Of a DNA stretch of 64,000 bases, positions 60,288 through 64,000 are shown one piece after another. The position numbers were made by a program, and so were the translations under genes. Below the pieces are notes generated by a model. That model ran no database searches. It was not told where the DNA came from and saw nothing but the letters and a program-made list of their open reading frames with translations. This DNA is from Streptomyces thinghirensis. GTDB lineage: Bacteria; Actinomycetota; Actinomycetia; Streptomycetales; Streptomycetaceae. The stretch lies in contig JAKFGP010000028.1 in the NCBI GenBank assembly GCA_021502835.1, positions 62,001 through 126,000 of the forward strand, written 5' to 3'. Position 1 is the stretch's first letter. Each line of letters starts with the position of its first letter.

Positions 60288-61327
60288 GTGTCGCACAGCA
60301 CGGTGCCTCGGAGCAGAACCGAGGCGAAGACCCCCGAGAAGACCCCGCGGCGGACCCGGAGCGGCCCGCCGGGGTCAAGGGCGGCAAGCGCGCGGGAGGC
60401 TGGAGCCTCCGGCTCAGATTCAGACGCGACCGCACCCTGATCCTGATGACGCTGCCGGCGCTGCTGCTGGTCCTGGTCTTCAACTACATACCGATCCTCG
60501 GCAACGTGGTCGCCTTCCAGGACTACGACCCGTATCTCAGCGAGAACGGCTTCGTCGCCATCTTCGAGAGCCCGTGGATCGGCTTCGAGCAGTTCGAGCG
60601 GATCTTCGCGGACTCGGCCTTCTGGCACGCGGTGCGGAACACCTTCGTGCTGTTCTTCCTCCAGCTGGTGCTCTACTTCCCGATCCCGATCATGCTCGCG
60701 CTGCTCATCAACAGCGTGGTCAGGCCCCCGGGTCCGGGCGATCGCGCAGGCGATCATGTATCTGCCGCACTTCTTCTCGTGGGTCCTCGTCGTCACCGTC
60801 TTCATGCAGATCTTCGGTGGCGCGGGCATCATCGCGCAGACCCTCCGCGAACACGGCTACGAGGGCTTCGACCTGATGACCAACCCCGAGGTCTTCAAGT
60901 ACCTGGTCACGGCCGAGACCATCTGGAAGGACGCCGGCTGGGGCATCATCGTGTTCCTCGCCGCGCTCTCCGCCGTCTCCAACGACCTGTACGAGGCCGC
61001 CGCCATGGACGGCGCGGGACGCTGGCGGCGCATGTGGCACATCACGCCTGCCCGCCCTGCGCCCGGTGATCGCCCTGCTGCTGGTGCTGCGCGTCGGCGA
61101 CGCCCTCACAGTCGGCTTCGAGCAACTGCTGCTCCAACGACAAGCGGTGGGTAGTCGAGGCCTCGGAAGTCCTCGACACCTACGTGTGGTGGAACGGCAT
61201 CCGCAACCAGGACTTCAGCTACGCCGCCGCCGCGGGCCTCATCAAGGGCATCGTCGGTCTGGCGCTGGTGCTGACGGCGAACAAGGTGGCCCACCTCATG
61301 GGCGAGCAGGGGGTGTACAAGAAGTGA
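60288..61327 (+). CDS. Sugar ABC transporter permease (LplB-like)
   Basis: GTG 60288 begins with a long basic tail, then (indel near 60370) RLRFRRDRTLILMTLPALLL, LVLVFNYIPILGNVVAFQDY (LplB hallmark Y-I-P-I-L-G-N-V-x-A-F-Q-D-Y), WIGFEQFERIFADSAFWHAV, NTFVLFFLQLVLYFPIPIML, then (indel near 60728) AIAQAIMYLPHFFSWVLVVT, VFMQIFGGAGIIAQTLREHG, GWGIIVFLAALSAVSNDLYE and the EAA-like AAAMDGAGRWRRMWHITLPA. Indels near 61045 and 61128. End: IVGLALVLTANKVAHLMGEQ. It belongs to the importer with the binding protein and the second permease; an ATPase is not encoded here, and these systems share MsiK in Streptomyces (known). Confidence 0.92.
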
Positions 61328-62294
61328 GCGCCGTCCTCGACACACAGGCCGACGACCCGACGGCCGACGACACACCGGCCACGAGGAAGCCCAGCCCCTG
61401 GGCCGCCCCCGCCGCGCCCGGTGTGGGAGGAGGAACCCTCCAAGGCCGGACAGGCCGGCAAGGGCCTCGTCCTGACCCTGGCCTGCCTGGGCATCGTCTT
61501 CCCGCTGTGGATCGTCGTCGTCACCAGCCTCCAGTCGAAGAAGACCATCGACGAGGCCGGCGGCCTGGTGGTGATCCCCAAGGGCATCACCTTCGTCGCC
61601 TACCAGGAACTCCTGAGCGGCGGACAGGTCCAGCGCGCCGCCCTGGTCAGCATCGGCGTCACCGTGGTCGGCACGCTGTTCAGCATGGCGGTGTCCGTGC
61701 TGAGCGCGTACGGCCTGTCGCGCAGCGGATCACTCGGGCACCGCTGGCTCCTGATGGCCCTGCTCACCACGATGTTCTTCGGGGCCGGTCCTGATCCCGA
61801 CCTATCTGCTGGTGCAGGCGCTGGGGCTGACGGACACCTACCTGGCGCTGATCCTGCCCAGCGCGGTGAGCGTGTTCAACATCCTGGTGCTGCGGGCGTT
61901 CTTCATGAACATCTCGCAGGAGCTGATCGACAGCGCCCGCATCGACGGCGCCGGTGACTGGCGCATCCTGTGGAAGATCGTGATGCCGCTCTCCCGCGCG
62001 GTCCTCGCGGTGATCGCCCTGTTTTACGCCGTGGGCTACTGGAGCGCCTGGTTCAACGCGTCGATCTACCTGACCGACCAGGACATGATGCCGCTCCAGA
62101 ACGTCATGATCCAGCTGGTGCAGAAGCAGGAACGACCGGTCGGGCTGTCGGCGCAGGTCAACACCGGGGAGCTGTCCGCGCTCGCGATCCAGATGGCGGT
62201 GATGGTCATGGCACTGCTGCCGGTGGCCGTGCTGTCGCCGTTCGTCCAGCGTCACTTCAAGAAGGGGATGCTCACGGGGGCGGTCAAGGGCTGA
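61324..62294 (+). CDS. Sugar ABC transporter permease (LplC-like)
   Basis: GTG 61324 overlaps the previous stop (GTGA). After the leader VSAVLDTQADDPTADDTP and an indel near 61415: GLVLTLACLGIVFPLWIVVV, TSLQSKKTIDEAGGLVVIPK, GITFVAYQELLSGGQVQRAA, LVSIGVTVVGTLFSMAVSVL, SAYGLSRSGSLGHRWLLMAL, then (indel near 61788) LIPTYLLVQALGLTDTYLAL, ILPSAVSVFNILVLRAFFMN, ISQELIDSARIDGAGDWRIL (EAA loop) and LAVIALFYAVGYWSAWFNAS. Ends PFVQRHFKKGMLTGAVKG, the LplC consensus tail. Completes the importer with the LplB-like permease. Confidence 0.94.
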
Positions 62295-62447
62295 CCCGCA
62301 AGCGGTCACGCGGCTCGTGCGATGTCCTCGGCCGCGGTGCCGCGGTGCCGTCGTGGCTTGTCGCGCCCACGCGGCCAGGCCGCGGGCCGGCACAGCCCCG
62401 CGCCCCCGAGTCGCTGTCCCTCCGACTCTCGCAGAACGAGGTATGTC

Positions 62448-64000
62448 ATGCACACGTCCCCCTGAGCCGGCGTGCCGTACTCGCCGGGACCGCGGCCGCC
62501 GCCGCTCACCGCCGTTCCGTTCGCCCCCGGGCGCGCCCGGGCCGCCAAACTACCCCGACGGAGCCCGTCCCTACCGCTGGCGCAACGTCGTCATCGGCGG
62601 CACCGGGTTCATCACCGGCGTCCTGTTCCACCCCGCGTCCGCGGGCTCGCCTACGCCCGTACCGACATCGGCGGCGCCTACCGCTGGGACGACCGGGCCG
62701 CCCGCTGGGTGCCGCTCCTGGACCACCTCGGCTGGGACGACTGGAACCTCCTGGGCGTCGAGGCGATGGCCGTCGACCCCGCCCACCCGGACCGGCTCTA
62801 CCTGGCCTGCGGCACCTACGCGCAGGACTGGGCGGGCAACGGCGCGATCCTGCGCTCCGAGGACCGCGGTGCCACCTGGCAGCGCACCGACCTCACCGTG
62901 AAGCTCGGCGCCAACGAGGACGGCCGGGGCACCGGCGAGCGGCTCCTGGTCGACCCGCGCGACAGCGACACCCTGTGGCTGGGCACCCGGCACGACGGCC
63001 TGTGGAAGTCGACGGACCGGGGCGCCACCTGGGCCCCCGCCACCGGCTTCCCGGCCACCCCGAGCGCCACCGGCCAGGGCGTCACCCTCCTCGTCGCCGC
63101 CCGCCGCACCGTCTACGCCGGCTGGGGCGACGCCGACGGCACCGCACCGAACCTCTTCCGCACACCCGACGGCACCACCTGGCAGCCCGTCCCCGGGCAG
63201 CCCTCCGGCACCGCGGCCACGGTCCCGGTCCGCGCCGCGTACGACCGGCACACCCGCGAGCTGTACGTGACGTACGCCGACGCGCCGGGCCCGAACGGCC
63301 AGTCCACCGGCAGCGTGCACAAGCTGCGCACTACGAGCGACCGTTGGGCCGAGGTGACGCCCGTCGAGCCCGGCGGCACCACCCCGACGGTTCCGCCGAC
63401 AGCTTCGGCTACGGCGGAGTCGCCGTCGACGCCCGCCGCCCCGGCACCGTCGTCGTCTCCACCAACAACCGCTGGGCGGCGATCGACACCCTGTACCGGA
63501 CCACCGACGGCGGCCGCACGTGGACGTCCCTGAAGGACTCGGCCGTCCTCGACGTCTCCGAGACCCCGTACCTGAAGTGGGGCGAGGAGCGGCCCAAGTT
63601 CGGCTGGTGGATCCAGGCCGTCGCCCTCGACCCCTTCGACTCGAAGCACCTCGTGTACGGCACCGGCGCCACCCTCTACGGCACCCGCGATCTGCGCCAC
63701 TGGGCCCCGCGGATCCGCGGCCTGGAGGAGGCGTCCGTGACCCAGCTGATCTCGCCCCCGCGCGGGCGGGCACACCTGCTCAGCGGCTCACGGGACATCG
63801 GCGTCATGTACCACGAGCGGCTCACCGCGTCCCCGGCGCGCGGCATGGCCACGAACCCCGTGTCCGGGTCGGCGACCGGACTCGCGCAGGCCGCACGCAG
63901 ACCGGCGTACGTGGTCCGGGCGGGCTGGGGAGACCACGGCAACGGCGCGGTACTCGCACGACGGCGGCATCACCTGGGCACACCTTCGCCTCCCAACCCG
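62448..64000 (+). CDS. GH74-family xyloglucanase-like enzyme, C-terminus beyond window
   Basis: ATG 62448 starts MHTSP, then (indel) LSRRAVLAGTAAAAA, a twin-arginine export signal. The protein is built of beta-propeller blades with BNR/Asp-box repeats: YRWRNVVIGGTGFITGVLFH, LAYARTDIGGAYRWD (the GH74 Y-x-R-T-D-I-G-G-A-Y-R-W hallmark), WDDWNLLGVEAMAVDPAHPD, ILRSEDRGATWQRTDL, LLVDPRDSDTLWLGTRHDGL, WKSTDRGATWAP, FRTPDGTTWQPVPGQP, LYRTTDGGRTWTSLKD and KFGWWIQAVALDPFDSKHLV. GH74 enzymes cut xyloglucan or act as oligoxyloglucan exo-hydrolases. Located just downstream of the sugar importer and near GH3, so a plant-cell-wall xyloglucan locus is likely. Indels near 62503, 62640, 63330, 63390 and 63950. 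The gene continues past 64000. Confidence 0.92.

Overview
The window is chromosomal DNA of a Streptomyces-like actinomycete. Base composition is very GC-rich with G/C at third codon positions, many starts are GTG or TTG, and the gene families are typical of the genus: an LAXTG-anchored wall protein, a DUF2637 protein and FtsK-like Tra of an actinomycete integrative element, a chitinase with a DasR-like operator, and a polyamine/GABA catabolic cluster. The sequence looks like unpolished long-read data. Almost every gene longer than about 600 bases carries one or more single-base indels, often at short homopolymers, so many genes read across two or three frames. Coordinates span the whole reconstructed gene. 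These breaks are treated as probable sequencing errors unless stated otherwise.

Layout. (1) 1-7.4 kb is accessory DNA: part of an actinomycete integrative and conjugative element (AICE) with a DUF2637 protein, an FtsK/SpoIIIE-type Tra, an SCO3933-family regulator, a triple operator, a GntR regulator and a YdcF-like protein. After a small HTH protein and a nested 111-bp inverted repeat comes a visibly less GC-rich operon of a SEFIR-domain protein, a TPR-like protein and a three-helix membrane protein. This operon is the best candidate for a new, probably anti-phage, system. (2) 7.5-13.5 kb: rlmN, then a TPP riboswitch ahead of a thiamine ABC importer (thiB, fused thiP, thiQ-like) and a maleylpyruvate-isomerase-fold protein. 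(3) 13.6-18.5 kb, minus strand: an LAETG wall protein, a LOG-family protein, a glyoxalase-fold protein, and an ABC ATPase overlapping a membrane protein.

(4) 18.6-37.3 kb is the polyamine region: aminotransferase, Lrp/AsnC regulator, two gamma-aminobutyraldehyde-type dehydrogenases, two polyamine-binding lipoproteins, potABC and a PuuB-like FAD oxidase. Inserted in it are an HXXEE protein, a serine hydrolase, a glycerophosphodiesterase with an internal duplication, adenosine deaminase, a DUF4190 protein, an intergenic minisatellite and a NADAR protein. Together these would import putrescine/spermidine and oxidise it towards GABA. GabT, a PucR regulator and another aldehyde dehydrogenase at 41.7-49.1 kb would carry the route on towards succinate. 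(5) 37.3-41.3 kb: a GH18 chitinase with a DasR-like operator, a PAP2 phosphatase and a TPR protein.

(6) 49.3-55.2 kb: TetR regulator, methyltransferase, GT4 glycosyltransferase, a GT87-like membrane protein, and a two-component pair whose regulator has lost key receiver residues. (7) 55.3-64 kb is a plant-polysaccharide locus: a GH3 glycosidase diverges from a sugar ABC importer (binding protein and two permeases) and a GH74 xyloglucanase-like enzyme that runs off the right edge. A perfect LacI-type palindrome lies in the divergent promoter. No tRNA, rRNA or CRISPR array was seen.
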